Notes: a model not told the origin generated them from the letters alone. 64,000 nt of DNA from Tardiphaga sp. P9-11 (GCF_008329525.1 NZ_NPKQ01000005.1:186001-250000); one strand, 5' to 3'. Shown: positions 26,901-35,112, counted from the first letter of the stretch. Translations and numbers: made by a program.

Positions 26901-27424
26901 GCGCTGCAGCCCGCCGCAACGAGGCCGAAGCTGAGATGTTGACCATCGCGGAAGGTTGGCTGCTGCGCTCAGCGGCATCATTGCTCGCGCGCAAGACCAT
27001 CGAGCTGCATCGTGCCAAGGTGCAGGACCCGACTATCGCGCGGGCCGGCGGATTGTTCGCGCTGGCGACGGCCGATGCCTTTGCTGGACTGACGATCGAC
27101 TACAGCGAGCAGGATCAGCCGATGCTGGTGGCGCGCCGCGCCGAAGGCGAACGGGTCTCCGTGTTGGGCCTCAGCGAGGGGACGCGCGACCAGCTTTATC
27201 TCGCGCTGCGGCTCGCCTTGATGGAACGACGGACCTCCGAACCGATGCCGTTCATTGGCGACGACCTCTTGGCAAGTTTCGACGAGACACGCACGCTCGC
27301 AACGCTGCGGTTGCTGGCAGCGACGGGGCGGCAGCGCCAGATGATCGTGTTTACGCATCACAGCCATGTGGCGGATCTAGCGGCGTCTCTAACCGATTGC
27401 GTTGTGGATTTAATCACCTTGTGA
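23966..27424 (+). CDS. SbcC/Rad50-like AAA ATPase (YhaN-type)
   Basis: 1152 residues, GTG start coupled to the upstream nuclease. The N-terminal ATPase lobe has Walker A GANEAGKT at 32-39. Two long Ala/Arg/Glu-rich coiled-coil arms fill about 160-1010. The C-terminal lobe has the ABC signature (LGLSEGTRDQLYLALRL), Walker B with the D-loop (PFIGDDLLASFDETRT) and a switch His (VFTHHSHVADL). No CxxC zinc hook is seen at the apex of the coiled coil, unlike canonical Rad50/SbcC, which matches YhaN-type proteins. It should clamp on DNA and gate the Mre11-like partner. The strand opposite carries long shadow frames caused by the high GC content. Confidence 0.92.
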   Translation: MRIEQLALERYGIFTDRILVFDPQASLHVVLGANEAGKTSALSAIGDLLFGFGGRTDYDFRHDSKLLRVGGTFRRADGSVIAARRRKGNKNTLLDVDDQPLPDDPFAALLGGISRAAFNQEFGMTAQSLREGGIELLGAGGRLAETLAASSAGMAAVSRIKDRLQAQADDLFTSRKSASKPFYLAADRRDVADKALREAVVTREALRQLQAAVTEAGEGLEKLQAAHKTSGIMLARWQRTLRVRSPLVRLDAIAVELNSLADLPVVAEQMLADWRSALDGLTALDAEITALDAAAAVDAAEIATLTVDHALLAEDAVIEALRERVGAVRKAATDLPRRRYDRDAAEALLEDCARRLGLASHAELRARLPTDPALADARERIEAMRRDLQALDEAEARHARVIQERNAFETQESAAQLVSDIEPLRQRFAALGDIPAQDERLHRERAAHAVELKALGDAVAALDPMPGSLERLRALPAPDRATITRFAGAIEASELELKRLAQVIAALDDAIAATQLELARLSQSGAVPTKAGLVQARQIRDARLDALRADVDGARDARAAGLDGVAEASRAIDGITDQLLTDTERATRQEDAQRHLADARDAREREVAKRAGVQRALDETGEAWRQTWAASGLQPRGAAEMLRWRERLDEIIARLEKVDLQRVGIDALASALDAGKTATVSFLEGTGLRPDPAPPAVVLYREAKGRFEQLQDAWADAKARVVAKTRIARDVAEAADARDRIAARIAELRRHWPQTMQAIGQPLEATPAQANAALTVWSAVGVPRASHEREGRSVDTIVADLQAFDADVALLCARIAPDLCDMPAQEALSRIAERLAEARRVGETRKRLQGGVERRAGGLSALVAKRSASVSALDEACRVLGVADTAALIAPLTRLATRQTLQNEQAALRRQLGEIADGHDEGALRREREGIDLDGLRAGIDSETVHQAQLLKDITDASAAHRQRQQELDVLTKGRDAASAAARRNEAEAEMLTIAEGWLLRSAASLLARKTIELHRAKVQDPTIARAGGLFALATADAFAGLTIDYSEQDQPMLVARRAEGERVSVLGLSEGTRDQLYLALRLALMERRTSEPMPFIGDDLLASFDETRTLATLRLLAATGRQRQMIVFTHHSHVADLAASLTDCVVDLITL

Positions 27425-27437
27425 AGTCGAGCGCGTT

Positions 27438-27629
27438 TTAGGCTTGGACATCTAAGCTCGGAGCATGAAGGTGTCTCGCTTCGCCTTCCGCCATCCGCGA
27501 TAGGCGGATGTGCCTCGTGGCGCAACGCGGACGTTGAGGGCGGATATCCGCATAAGTTTCTCGTAGTGGGCCGCAATCGGAATCGTCGAGCTTTGCCAGA
27601 TCGCTGCGCAGATTTATCCCGAAGCGCAT
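27438..27629 (-). CDS. Small hypothetical ORF
   Basis: 63 codons with a GGAG 8 nt before the ATG (MRFGINLRSDLAKLDDSDCG). It lies behind two other small minus-strand frames in what may be one unit led by the ParA-like gene. No family recognised. It could equally be noise in a decayed stretch. Confidence 0.22.
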   Translation of the reverse strand: MRFGINLRSDLAKLDDSDCGPLRETYADIRPQRPRCATRHIRLSRMAEGEARHLHAPSLDVQA

Positions 27630-27832
27630 CTCCCGTTCTCCAATTGGCCGAACACCTTAATCGGCTCGGGAGAGCATTGACGGAAATGATGCCCTGAGGG
27701 AAGAATTTCTGCTCCAAACTTTGCGCCAGCACGCTGCGGCCACCGTTGAGTTTCCTCCTCGGAATCAAAGAGGTCAGTGGCGAGAGCGCATATCTCCGCA
27801 CGCCGAAACTCAGGAGGAATGCTTGCTGCCAT
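27614..27832 (-). CDS. Small hypothetical ORF overlapping the DUF6634-like gene
   Basis: 72 codons. The start lies 23 bp inside the end of the gene before it. The N-terminal half reads like protein (IPPEFRRAEICALATDLFDS, then EEETQRW) and the C-terminal half less so, suggesting a frameshift near 27710. No family recognised. Confidence 0.25.
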   Translation of the reverse strand: MAASIPPEFRRAEICALATDLFDSEEETQRWPQRAGAKFGAEILPSGHHFRQCSPEPIKVFGQLENGRCASG

Positions 27833-28160
27833 AGGGACGCCCCAGTCGGTACCAGCGTGACATCGTGCGAGCCACCCCCGTATCCTCCATCAGCAGGTAA
27901 AGATCGCTCGTGACGATCGACCGCCCGGCGCCCGGCAGCGTGGGGTGATCCCAAACCGTTCCGGTGAGGCAGGCTGCACTGCGAGATGTCCGCATCCAGT
28001 TGTCGAGAACGGGAGCGTCTTTGCTTATGTTAACATGGCCATCGGCGAACAGCATTAGATCTGTCGCGAGCCGTTGAAGGCGATCAACCTCCGATGCCAA
28101 CGCGAGAAGGTCCGCAGGACGTCCGTTTTTAATTTCGAACATATCTTTTCCGGAAGTCAT
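27810..28160 (-). CDS. DUF6634-like conserved protein
   Basis: 116 residues. The segment VLDNWMRTSRSAACLTGTV, followed by the motifs HPTLPGAGRSIVTSDLYLL and GVARTMSRWYRLGRP, matches what I recall of the DUF6634 family, small proteins of unknown function common on mobile elements of alphaproteobacteria. It lies 34 bp behind the ParA-like gene on the same strand, so the two are probably co-transcribed. No catalytic residues can be named. Family naming is from memory and not searched; that it is a real gene is more certain. Confidence 0.6.
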   Translation of the reverse strand: MTSGKDMFEIKNGRPADLLALASEVDRLQRLATDLMLFADGHVNISKDAPVLDNWMRTSRSAACLTGTVWDHPTLPGAGRSIVTSDLYLLMEDTGVARTMSRWYRLGRPYGSKHSS

Positions 28161-28194
28161 GCAAACGAACTGGCCGCGGGGCGGCGATCCGTGA

Positions 28195-28917
28195 TCAGAC
28201 GCAAAGCTCTGACACCGATTGTGCCACAGCTACTGCCGTTGCTTCGACAGTTCGGCTGCAAATGTAGTGGGATGTGTTGACGAGATCGTCGAGGTGCTCT
28301 TTCGAAATATCGGCGATCCCTCGCTTCAATATTCGTGGACCGGGCAGGCCAGCCCGCATGGGACCATCAAACCGCTCCACTTTCGCCGCGACGGCATGAT
28401 CATCCAAATCCTCGGGCCAGGCGACCGGCAGAAGCCAGCCACGGTCGAGGGAAGCAATTGGAGGTCGCGCGTTATACCGCGGGCGCGCAGTTCGGCGATG
28501 AAAGCGGAAGCGTGGATCTGAGGCCGACGCCAGATGGGTCTGAAGGTCTCGGTAGTCTCGAACCGCCACTTCGATCTCGACAGCCGCGTGCCTCATGGGA
28601 AACAGCACCACGGATGTTGGGTTGTCAAAGACCGTCTCCCAAACGGTTCGTTTGACCATATCGATGACGACCGTCGAACATTCCGGATGGGCCGCGATTG
28701 TATGCCGGATCGCTTCCGGCGTCGCGACGTGCTCCGCAAGGGCGGCCGTCGAGAACGGGACGCCCGTGGCGAATGCGATGACCGGTTGAATGCCTGACAT
28801 CGTTACCTGTAAGTGCAACGGTCGGTGCCCGAGGGCGGCGAGTCCCGTGGCTAGGATCACGCTCGATGCCGTCCGACCGGAACCACCCTTGGACCCGAGA
28901 AACAGAAACGTGCGCAT
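28195..28917 (-). CDS. ParA/MinD-like P-loop ATPase
   Basis: 240 residues from the ATG at 28917, preferred over 28983 because AAAGGA lies 8 nt upstream and the deviant Walker A then falls at the very N-terminus (MRTFLFLGSKGGSGRTASS). KGGSGRT has Arg where most ParA proteins have Lys, while the signature Lys in KGG is kept. A Walker A' is visible (STVVIDMVKRT), and a later strand (PTSVVLFPMR) fits the fold. ParA-type ATPases position plasmids, chromosomes or protein complexes. With an XRE regulator divergent and a DUF6634-like gene behind it, this resembles an accessory partition-like unit of an integrated element. Confidence 0.75.
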   Translation of the reverse strand: MRTFLFLGSKGGSGRTASSVILATGLAALGHRPLHLQVTMSGIQPVIAFATGVPFSTAALAEHVATPEAIRHTIAAHPECSTVVIDMVKRTVWETVFDNPTSVVLFPMRHAAVEIEVAVRDYRDLQTHLASASDPRFRFHRRTARPRYNARPPIASLDRGWLLPVAWPEDLDDHAVAAKVERFDGPMRAGLPGPRILKRGIADISKEHLDDLVNTSHYICSRTVEATAVAVAQSVSELCV

Positions 28918-29008
28918 CGCGAATCCTTTCGATTCGAGGAGTGCGTTGAATTCGATGTCTTTCACTGCTCCCTTATCCGCCAAAAAACAATAGTATTAGG
29001 CAAAAAAA

Positions 29009-29022
29009 GGCGGCTAGCCGCC
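29009..29022. promoter_or_regulatory. Perfect 14-bp palindrome in the divergent ParA-like/XRE promoter
   Basis: GGCGGCTAGCCGCC is a perfect palindrome. On the minus strand it can fold as GGCGG-CTAG-CCGCC and is followed by seven T residues, so it looks like an intrinsic terminator pointing toward the ParA-like gene. On the plus strand it sits just before TTGACA (29028-29033), a good -35 for the XRE gene. It may be the operator of that regulator, an attenuator, or both. Confidence 0.45.
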
Positions 29023-29061
29023 AATTGTTGACAAGACTTCATTCCGCTCGAAATTGGGCGA

Positions 29062-29436
29062 ATGGCTGTGGATCCAATACTTCTGTTTATGGCTCGGATC
29101 GGTCTCGGTCTCGAGCAGGACGGTGTCGCGAAAGCGGCAGGGATCAGCCTGCGTTCCCTTCAACGGCTTGAGGCCGATGCAGCGCATACGACGACTACCT
29201 TAAAGAGCTTGCGTGCAGTCCGGGCAGCGTTGGAAGGCCATGGCGTCAAATTCCTTGGAGATAGCGAAACGCATGGCCCCGGCCTGCTGTTTCCGCTCGG
29301 TTTTCCGGCTAACCGACCGAGAGCGACGGAAAAGCCATTGCGGCTTCGCAGTGTGACCCGGAATCCGCAGGATAAGAAAACAAAGCCTCGGACCGAGACG
29401 CATTCATCCGTCCGAAAGAAAACAATTCCGGATTAA
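29062..29436 (+). CDS. XRE-type helix-turn-helix regulator
   Basis: 124 residues. The HTH lies at about 8-60 (ARIGLGLEQDGVAKAAGISLRSLQRLEAD), followed by a helix and the segment RAALEGHGVKFLGDSETHGPGL. This is the layout of small XRE proteins of rhizobia that close with GxGV-like loops. The basic tail (PQDKKTKPRTETHSSVRKK) is unstructured. It is divergent from the ParA-like gene with a perfect 14-bp palindrome between them. By analogy with phage- and plasmid-type regulators it probably represses itself and the ParA-like unit. Confidence 0.72.
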   Translation: MAVDPILLFMARIGLGLEQDGVAKAAGISLRSLQRLEADAAHTTTTLKSLRAVRAALEGHGVKFLGDSETHGPGLLFPLGFPANRPRATEKPLRLRSVTRNPQDKKTKPRTETHSSVRKKTIPD

Positions 29437-29610
29437 TAGAGGCCGTTTGATCGGGTGCCGCTTGGAGGCGATGGACGACCGAGAGCGAGTGCGTTGCCAA
29501 CTTGAGTTGGGCGTATGGCCGACGGCTTTCATGTCCAGCGGCGCGAAACGCGGCGAACTCGCGACGCCACGACGCGAACGCCTGAACGGTCCGTCATCGG
29601 ACGAGCCGCG

Positions 29611-29760
29611 ATGAACTACGATCTTAGCAAGCTGGGATGGAAGGCGTTCCAAGATCTCTCTTCGGCGATAGCATCCGAGATCCTTCGTCGGCCAGTACAG
29701 ACGTTCCTGAGCTCAAAGGACGGTAGACGTGACGCGGCCTTTCTAGGTGACGCGTCCGAA
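29611..29760 (+). pseudogene. N-terminal fragment of a Mrr-like restriction endonuclease
   Basis: The ATG at 29611 begins MNYDLSKLGWKAFQDLSSAI, then VQTFLSSKDGRRDAAFLG. The combination of an YDLSxLGWxxFQ start and a xDGGRDxxFxG strand is typical of the N-terminal half of Mrr_cat-type endonucleases, where D and the following QxK form the active site. Coherent sequence ends near 29760 with no QxK motif, and the next 400 bp are not clearly coding in any frame. I read this as a degenerated restriction gene. The family assignment rests on pattern memory. Confidence 0.45.
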
Positions 29761-30157
29761 CCAATCCCGCCTTTTCGCCCGGTCCGTCGGAACCGGCCCG
29801 GCCGCAGTCGCTCAGTTCCTGACACATGTGCGTCGACATCCGGGTATTCCACGCGAAAATCCGATAGCCGAAATCTTTGCTGTGATCGTTTGCAAAAAAA
29901 ACCAACGGGGCTTTCGGCAGCCTTCAAGATTTAGGCTTCTGCGTAGAGACCTGATAGAGCGTTCTGATCCCCCTTACGGGGGCATGGTGTTAGCCTGCAA
30001 CATGGGAACTCTACTCACACGATTCAGATCGAGCATGGAACGGCCCTGCTTGCTTGCAACTGGGGGGAGCCGCTGCGCAGGGCCGTCCTCCTCTTCCGGC
30101 ACAGAACCTCACGATTCTAGAGCGACACTAAGACTACAAATATGGTGGGGTAGATTA
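29761..30157. other. Degenerate stretch with a GC-rich palindrome
   Basis: No supportable gene. At 29969-29982 CCCCC-TTAC-GGGGG forms a perfect 5-bp stem with a 4-nt loop. A frame is open across most of the stretch, but its protein is low in complexity and unlike its C-terminal end, which is a separate fragment of known type. It probably marks deletion joints between element remnants. Confidence 0.3.
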
Positions 30158-30277
30158 GGCTACGACGTGAAGGCGCTGCGCACCATCATCCGCATGCGCA
30201 AGCAGGACGCCAACGAGCGCGCTGAGCAAGAGACAATCCTGGAGACCTATCTGCAGGCGCTCGGGATGCTCGGCTAA
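30158..30277 (+). pseudogene. C-terminal fragment of a GapR-like (DUF2312) protein
   Basis: The last 39 codons before TAA at 30275-30277 read GYDVKALRTIIRMRKQDANE, then RAEQETILETYLQALGML. This is the highly conserved C-terminal helix pair of DUF2312/GapR, a nucleoid protein that senses overtwisted DNA in alphaproteobacteria (about 85 residues when complete). Nothing GapR-like precedes it, so the N-terminal half has been lost. GapR paralogues are common cargo on plasmids and integrative elements. A 10-bp stem-loop follows at 30301-30332. Confidence 0.7.
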
Positions 30278-30300
30278 TTCCGCGAGTGTTGCGTCTTTGG

Positions 30301-30332
30301 TTGGGTGGCTGATCCGGTAGGGAGCCACCCAA
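30301..30332. terminator. Strong stem-loop behind the GapR fragment
   Basis: TTGGGTGGCT pairs perfectly with AGCCACCCAA across a 12-nt loop. It starts 24 bp after the GapR-type stop codon, where the original gene would have ended. No T-tract follows, so it is either a relaxed terminator or a simple structural repeat. Confidence 0.4.
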
Positions 30333-30895
30333 TTGAAAGTCATTCAATTGAAGGTTGCACAAGCTGTGGTCTTCCGTCGGTAACGGAGAGCGGCCTGCTC
30401 AGATCCCGCCAAGACATTGACGCGTGATGAAGGGGCGTTGCTGGAAAATAATGCGCGCAAAGCCTCTGCGTCGGCGGCCTCGTCTTCGGCAATCAGAACG
30501 GCCGCTCGGTCGCCGATCGCTTTGATGCCCTCGGAGTATCAGTAGCGCGGGTCGTGGCGTGATAATACCGGCGAGCCGCTTATTGAGGTTGCTCCAGCCG
30601 CCGGCGTTTCCCTCTCTGATCGCCGGAGATGTCGGCATACTGGTGCCAAGAGCAAAAGGTTTGCAACGAGGTTTCGATAGCGTCCTCCAGCAAATCGAAA
30701 GAGTGATCGGATCTCTTAGCCTTTCATGGCGTAAATATTCGATGAGATCAGCCAGGCCGTCTTCTAATTGCCCAATGTAGTAGGCGCTTATGCAGTGCCT
30801 TCGGTAACCGCGTAAATTTTTAGTTGCAAACAGCCAAGAAGTGGAACTTGAAGAAATTTCTGACGTTCCAACTCAATGATCTGTGAGGGTCAGAG
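30333..30895. other. No gene supported
   Basis: A minus-strand frame ending in TGA at 30346-30344 and open back to about 30550 has protein-like composition (GDRAAVLIAEDEAADAEALR) but no start codon and no family I recognise. It may be a remnant. The rest shows only scattered short frames. The last 30 bp carry the ribosome site of the next gene. Confidence 0.3.
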
Positions 30896-31141
30896 ATGAC
30901 CGATCAGCAACTGCTACATAAAATACTAGTTCATTGCGCAATGGGTGCATTCTTGGGGTGCACGTTCTCCGGCACTATGATGTTCCTGAATATAGCGCGG
31001 GCCTGTGATCTGGTATTGGGCAGCGCCACGCCTTTGATGACCGCTATTGTAATAGTTGGAGGAAGCTGCGTTTATTTTGCATTTGGCGCAGCTGTTACGG
31101 GATTTCATTTCATTTTTATGGACGCCCCCGCCGGTCCGTGA
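30896..31141 (+). CDS. Small membrane protein, unknown
   Basis: 81 residues with a GAGGG ribosome site about 6 nt before the ATG. Two hydrophobic helices are evident: about 15-32 (AMGAFLGCTFSGTMMFLNIA) and 45-70 (PLMTAIVIVGGSCVYFAFGA). The second contains glycine-rich packing motifs. The N-terminus (MTDQQLLHKILVHC) is cytoplasmic-like. No family recognised. It stands alone between remnant-rich spacers, so its role is open. Confidence 0.55.
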   Translation: MTDQQLLHKILVHCAMGAFLGCTFSGTMMFLNIARACDLVLGSATPLMTAIVIVGGSCVYFAFGAAVTGFHFIFMDAPAGP

Positions 31142-32116
31142 CTATTCAGTGTCCCTTGAACCGGTAGCTGCCCATCCTGGAATGCAAACTCATTGGAAGT
31201 ATTTAAACCTAACGTCGATAGCTAAGAGCTGTTGGCGTTTGCAAGGTGATCATTCTGAAAGAATCTACGGACGGCGGGCAGGGAAGTGATGCGTCCATAG
31301 GAAGAATGGGCGAACGCAATAGCAATCCGACAAAAAGCAAACGCGGCCTGAAAGATACTGTTGATCGAAAGTCTCCGGTGAAACCGACGGTTCGAACTCA
31401 AAGTGCCGATTGAGTTTCGTGATCTCAGCCACGATTGACGTCGAAACACTTTCCAGCAGCGTCTCCTTCCCAAGCCAGAGAAGAGGTTGGCAGAGCCACG
31501 AGTGTGCCCGAGCTTGACCTATCCGGAATTCGAGTCTCTTAGGATTTTGCTTCTTTGCGGGCAGGATTCGAGCAACGCGTGCGTACGCTGCGATGTGCGA
31601 TCACGGCACCGGGCGCAAAGGTGAGGCTGGTCGCGCGGGCAAGGGCTAGCGATATGATCGATGCGGGAAGTGAACTCGTCAATCGATGGTTGCGGCGCGT
31701 TGTCGGCAAGGCCGAACAACGCGTTGTAGCGCTGCGAGGTCTGTGCCGCTTCCGGCCTTACGCGCCACAGCGATCAGCGCTATCGCACATCAAAATGTAA
31801 TATCCCCAGTAAGCCACACGCAAGAGGTGCAGGCTTCATTGCCACACTATTACATGTCGAGCGCAATGCTCCACGCGACCCAAGGCGTTGCAAGTCAGCA
31901 ATTGAGCTAACGTTGCGCTTTGCGGTCTAAGGCGCTGGCAAGACATCGGCTCTACAAACGAAGCATAGCAGGACTGCTTTGTCGCATCATCAGATTTTGG
32001 CCACCCGTTCCACCACGCCACTCTTATTTCAGACAACCCTCAATATTGGAGCGTCGCCGGTCGCGATACTGGTCATTCTTCCGTGCGACGGCACCGCCGT
32101 CAGAACAAGAGATGTC
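31142..32116. other. Long spacer, no gene supported
   Basis: Nearly 1 kb with only short, overlapping frames on both strands. None has a ribosome site plus a recognisable domain. Parts look like decayed coding DNA, for example a minus-strand frame around 31270-31470, but no family can be named. The last 100 bp presumably hold the promoter for the gene at 32117. Confidence 0.35.
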
Positions 32117-32461
32117 ATGTCGAATATCATCCATCTCGTCACCGCCGGACTCGCTTCACCCGCGACCACATCGGTTGCGGCATCATCGCCCTTCGCGCGG
32201 CATATTGCCGTGCTCTTGATGCAAAGCGAATGTCTGCGAATGGCTGTCTCCGAGATAGGCGATTATCTGCAATCATTCGCAAGCACCGTACAGAAAGTGA
32301 GAGATCCGGCGACGCTGGCGGAGTTTCAGCTCAAAATCAACACGCTACGCTGCCAGCTGCTGCTGGCCTCGCTTGAACTCGACAAACTGACCCGAATGCA
32401 AAGCCAACTGACACCGTCGCCAGCGTCGCGTTGCGGTGTTCATTCTGCCCATCATGCTTGA
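32117..32461 (+). CDS. Hypothetical protein upstream of a chemoreceptor
   Basis: 114 residues from the ATG at 32117. The frame is open to 31979, but the preceding sequence has no ribosome site and is not protein-like. The core ([20 protein letters not shown] ... [20 protein letters not shown]) is helical and amphipathic with heptad-like spacing, so a small coiled-coil or four-helix protein is plausible. It ends 35 bp before the chemoreceptor gene on the same strand, so they may share a transcript. No family recognised. Confidence 0.5.
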   Translation: MSNIIHLVTAGLASPATTSVAASSPFARHIAVLLMQSECLRMAVSEIGDYLQSFASTVQKVRDPATLAEFQLKINTLRCQLLLASLELDKLTRMQSQLTPSPASRCGVHSAHHA

Positions 32462-32496
32462 TATTCATCAGTTCAACTCTGCCGGAGTCCATTCCC

Positions 32497-34185
32497 ATGA
32501 AGCTGCGCCTTACGATCGCGCGTGCAATTTCCATATTCGGCCTGATCATCACGTTCGGCCTCGCCGCGGTGATTGGCACCAGCGTTTACGGGTTATCGCA
32601 GCTCAAGGTTGGGGGACCGCTGTATGACCGGTTGAAGCTCGGCAACGACCTGATTGCCGATATCCTGCCGCCGCCCGAATATGTCATCGAGGCCTATCTC
32701 GAAGCAACGCTGGCGCTGCAGGATCCTGCATCGCTCGGAAGCCGCAGAGAGCGGCTGGCTTCATTGCGCAAGGACTACGACGACCGCCGCACATTCTGGC
32801 AAGCCTCTTCGCTGACGCCGGCTATCAAGACGCAACTCGTGCAGGTGTCAGATCGCGACGTCCAGAAATTTTGGCAGGCGACCGAGCAGCACCTGCTTCC
32901 CGCGCTGGCACGCGGCGATAGCGCTGCCGCGCAGCGTGCTTATACCGAGGTCACCACCGCATATACGACGCACCGTGCTGTCATAGATGCGATCGTAAAG
33001 CAGACCACTGATGACAACTCCGCCACCGAGGCAGCCGCTACCACGCGGGTTGGATCAATCTCGCTGACGCTATGGATCGTCTCGCTGCTGGTGTTCGTCG
33101 TGATCGGCGCCGGAATCCTTGGCGTGGCGTTAGGCGTCGTCCGTCCGATTACCGCGATGACGGATGCGATGGCGCTGCTGGCAGCTGGTTATCTCGATAC
33201 GGTGATACCAGCGCTTGGCCGTCGCGACGAGATCGGCGACATGGCTGGTGCAGTAAAGATCTTCCGCGACAATGCAGAAAGGGTGCGCGAGCTAGAAGCC
33301 GAGCAGGGGGCGAGCGCGTTGCAGGCCGGACAGGAGCGCCAGGCGGCGATGGCTCAGGTCGCCGACGGTTTCGATCTGGCAATCGGGCAAATCGTGCGGA
33401 AGGTCTCGGCCGCCTCTTCGGACATTGAAAGTGCGGCGGGTGGACTGACGCGTTCGGCCGAGACGACGCAGCAATTGTCGGCCTCGGTGGCGGCAGCGTC
33501 GGCGCAGTCATCGGCTAATGCGCAATCGGCGGCGGCGGCATCCGAGCAAATGGCGTCATCGGTGCTGGAGATCGGCCGGCAGGTGCAGCAGGCACAACTG
33601 ATCTCGCAGGCCGCGGTGCGCCAGGCAGAGCAGACCAATGCGCGGATCGGCGATCTTGCGCAGTCGGCGAATCGGATCGGCGAGGTGGTGAAGATGATCA
33701 AAGCCGTTGCCGAACAGACCAACTTGCTGGCGCTGAACGCGACCATCGAGGCAGCTCGAGCGGGCGAGGCGGGCCGTGGCTTTGCGGTGGTGGCAGCGGA
33801 GGTTAAGGCGCTGGCGGCGCAGACCGCGAAGGCGACGGAGGATATCAGCGAGCAGATCACGCAGATGCAGACGGCCACCGGATTATCGGTGAGTTGCATC
33901 CACGAAATCGGGCAGACTATCGACCAGATCTCGGAGATCTCTAGCGCAATTGCCGCCGCCGTGGAGGAACAGGGCGTTGCGACGCAGGAAATCTCGCGGA
34001 GCGTGCAGCAGTCGGCGGAGGCAGCAACCGACGTCGCCCGCAGCATTGTCGATGTCAGCCGCGGAGCCGGCGACACAGAAGCAGCGTCATCGCAGGTACA
34101 TGGCCTGGCGCAGTCGCTGCTGCATGAGAGTGGCGAACTCGGGCGGTCGGTGGCGGTATTCCTGGCGCAAGTCCGCAAAGCGTAG
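32497..34185 (+). CDS. Methyl-accepting chemotaxis protein
   Basis: 562 residues from the ATG at 32497 (GGAG 9 nt upstream). Membrane helix 1 spans about 10-32. A periplasmic four-helix-bundle sensor occupies about 33-186 ([20 protein letters not shown]). Membrane helix 2 is at about 187-212, HAMP at about 213-266 ([19 protein letters not shown]) and the signalling domain follows. The signalling tip is conserved ([20 protein letters not shown], then [16 protein letters not shown]). No C-terminal CheR-binding pentapeptide is evident. It relays ligand binding to CheA/CheW. The ligand is unknown; bimodular helical sensors of this sort often bind small organic acids. No che genes are in the window. 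Confidence 0.93.
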   Translation: MKLRLTIARAISIFGLIITFGLAAVIGTSVYGLSQLKVGGPLYDRLKLGNDLIADILPPPEYVIEAYLEATLALQDPASLGSRRERLASLRKDYDDRRTFWQASSLTPAIKTQLVQVSDRDVQKFWQATEQHLLPALARGDSAAAQRAYTEVTTAYTTHRAVIDAIVKQTTDDNSATEAAATTRVGSISLTLWIVSLLVFVVIGAGILGVALGVVRPITAMTDAMALLAAGYLDTVIPALGRRDEIGDMAGAVKIFRDNAERVRELEAEQGASALQAGQERQAAMAQVADGFDLAIGQIVRKVSAASSDIESAAGGLTRSAETTQQLSASVAAASAQSSANAQSAAAASEQMASSVLEIGRQVQQAQLISQAAVRQAEQTNARIGDLAQSANRIGEVVKMIKAVAEQTNLLALNATIEAARAGEAGRGFAVVAAEVKALAAQTAKATEDISEQITQMQTATGLSVSCIHEIGQTIDQISEISSAIAAAVEEQGVATQEISRSVQQSAEAATDVARSIVDVSRGAGDTEAASSQVHGLAQSLLHESGELGRSVAVFLAQVRKA

Positions 34186-34561
34186 GTGGTTATTATCCCA
34201 TTCTGCTAACTCACAATTTCCAGCACGCCCTTCGCGTGCGCTGGAAGACAGAAAGAGTGGTTACAAACGTCGCCGGGCATGAGGCGTTCGGGCGCATGAG
34301 GTATCGAGCTCAGTAACTAGTGTTGCTGCTTTCTGCCAAAGGGTGACGGCGCGACCCGCGGTCTATTTCTGCCGCAACCCAGCACTGGACTTCAGGACAG
34401 CATTAATCAGTGTTAAGGGCGTCGCTGAGGTTGGACCGTGGCTGGGCGGAGCCTGCGGCCCAGAATTCGGAATTTCAGCGACACCTGCGAGCGCAAGTCT
34501 GCAGCGCCGCTTTTCGCCGAACTTATCGGATAGCGGGCTCATTCGATCGCAACAGAGATTC
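34186..34561. other. No gene supported
   Basis: 376 bp between the convergent chemoreceptor and Rap1a/Tai-like genes. Only shadow frames are seen, and no clear terminator hairpin was found. Confidence 0.4.
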
Positions 34562-35002
34562 CTACTTCTTCTGACCAGTGGAACACGGCCATGCATTCTG
34601 CAGAGCCTCATTCAGCAGCGCGATGGTTTCGCTTTTGCGCTTTTGTGGATTGAGCATGAGGAAGTCACAAAAGATATCCGCGGCCTGATCCGCCTTGAAC
34701 CGCGAGGGTGGACAGTAAGACATCACCAGCTTCCATGATCGCTTGAGACCGGCGATCTCCGACGATCCTCCTTCAAGAGCCTTTTCGAGATCTGACATGA
34801 TGGCCGTTGTGTCGCTCTCGGCATTGTCCAGAGCGCCCTCGACATACATCGAGACCAGATCTCGGTGCGATCGATTGCAGAGTTCTGCCATGCGGATGCC
34901 GTCTGCATGTGCGTGCGACATAAACAAAATCATCGTGCTTAGAATGACGCGAATGAGACGGCTGAACCGCGGGGACGTCGATATGCCTGTTGATGTCAGC
35001 AT
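34562..35002 (-). CDS. Secreted Rap1a/Tai-like protein
   Basis: 146 residues from the ATG at 35002. A signal peptide (about 15-34, RLIRVILSTMILFMSHAHA) precedes a compact domain with the pattern ELCNRS, YVEGALD, YCPPSRFKADQ, and a closing ALLNEALQNAWPC. The spaced cysteines and the final ALxxAWPC are typical of the Rap1a/Tai fold, known from immunity proteins against type VI amidase effectors and from many stand-alone periplasmic proteins. No effector gene is next to it, so an immunity role is not supported by context. Frames upstream of 35002 have no ribosome site. Confidence 0.7.
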   Translation of the reverse strand: MLTSTGISTSPRFSRLIRVILSTMILFMSHAHADGIRMAELCNRSHRDLVSMYVEGALDNAESDTTAIMSDLEKALEGGSSEIAGLKRSWKLVMSYCPPSRFKADQAADIFCDFLMLNPQKRKSETIALLNEALQNAWPCSTGQKK

Positions 35003-35112
35003 GGTCAGAAAATCGGAGCAGTGCCGCTTGGTGCCGCCGGTTACGTGCATCCGGCACGAAGGAAGCGCGATCCTCGGATCGGCGGTGAGATGCATTCCCA
35101 ATATCGATCTCC

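Noticed and set aside
23966-27424. Canonical SbcC/Rad50 with zinc hook
   Set aside because: No CxxC motif is visible at the middle of the coiled coil; the nearest paired cysteines (CARIAPDLC) have the wrong spacing.
27614-27832. MbcA/ParS (DUF2384) antitoxin
   Set aside because: A phrase like ATDLFDSEEETQRW recalls the family, but the required GxxPxxLL and final helix are absent.
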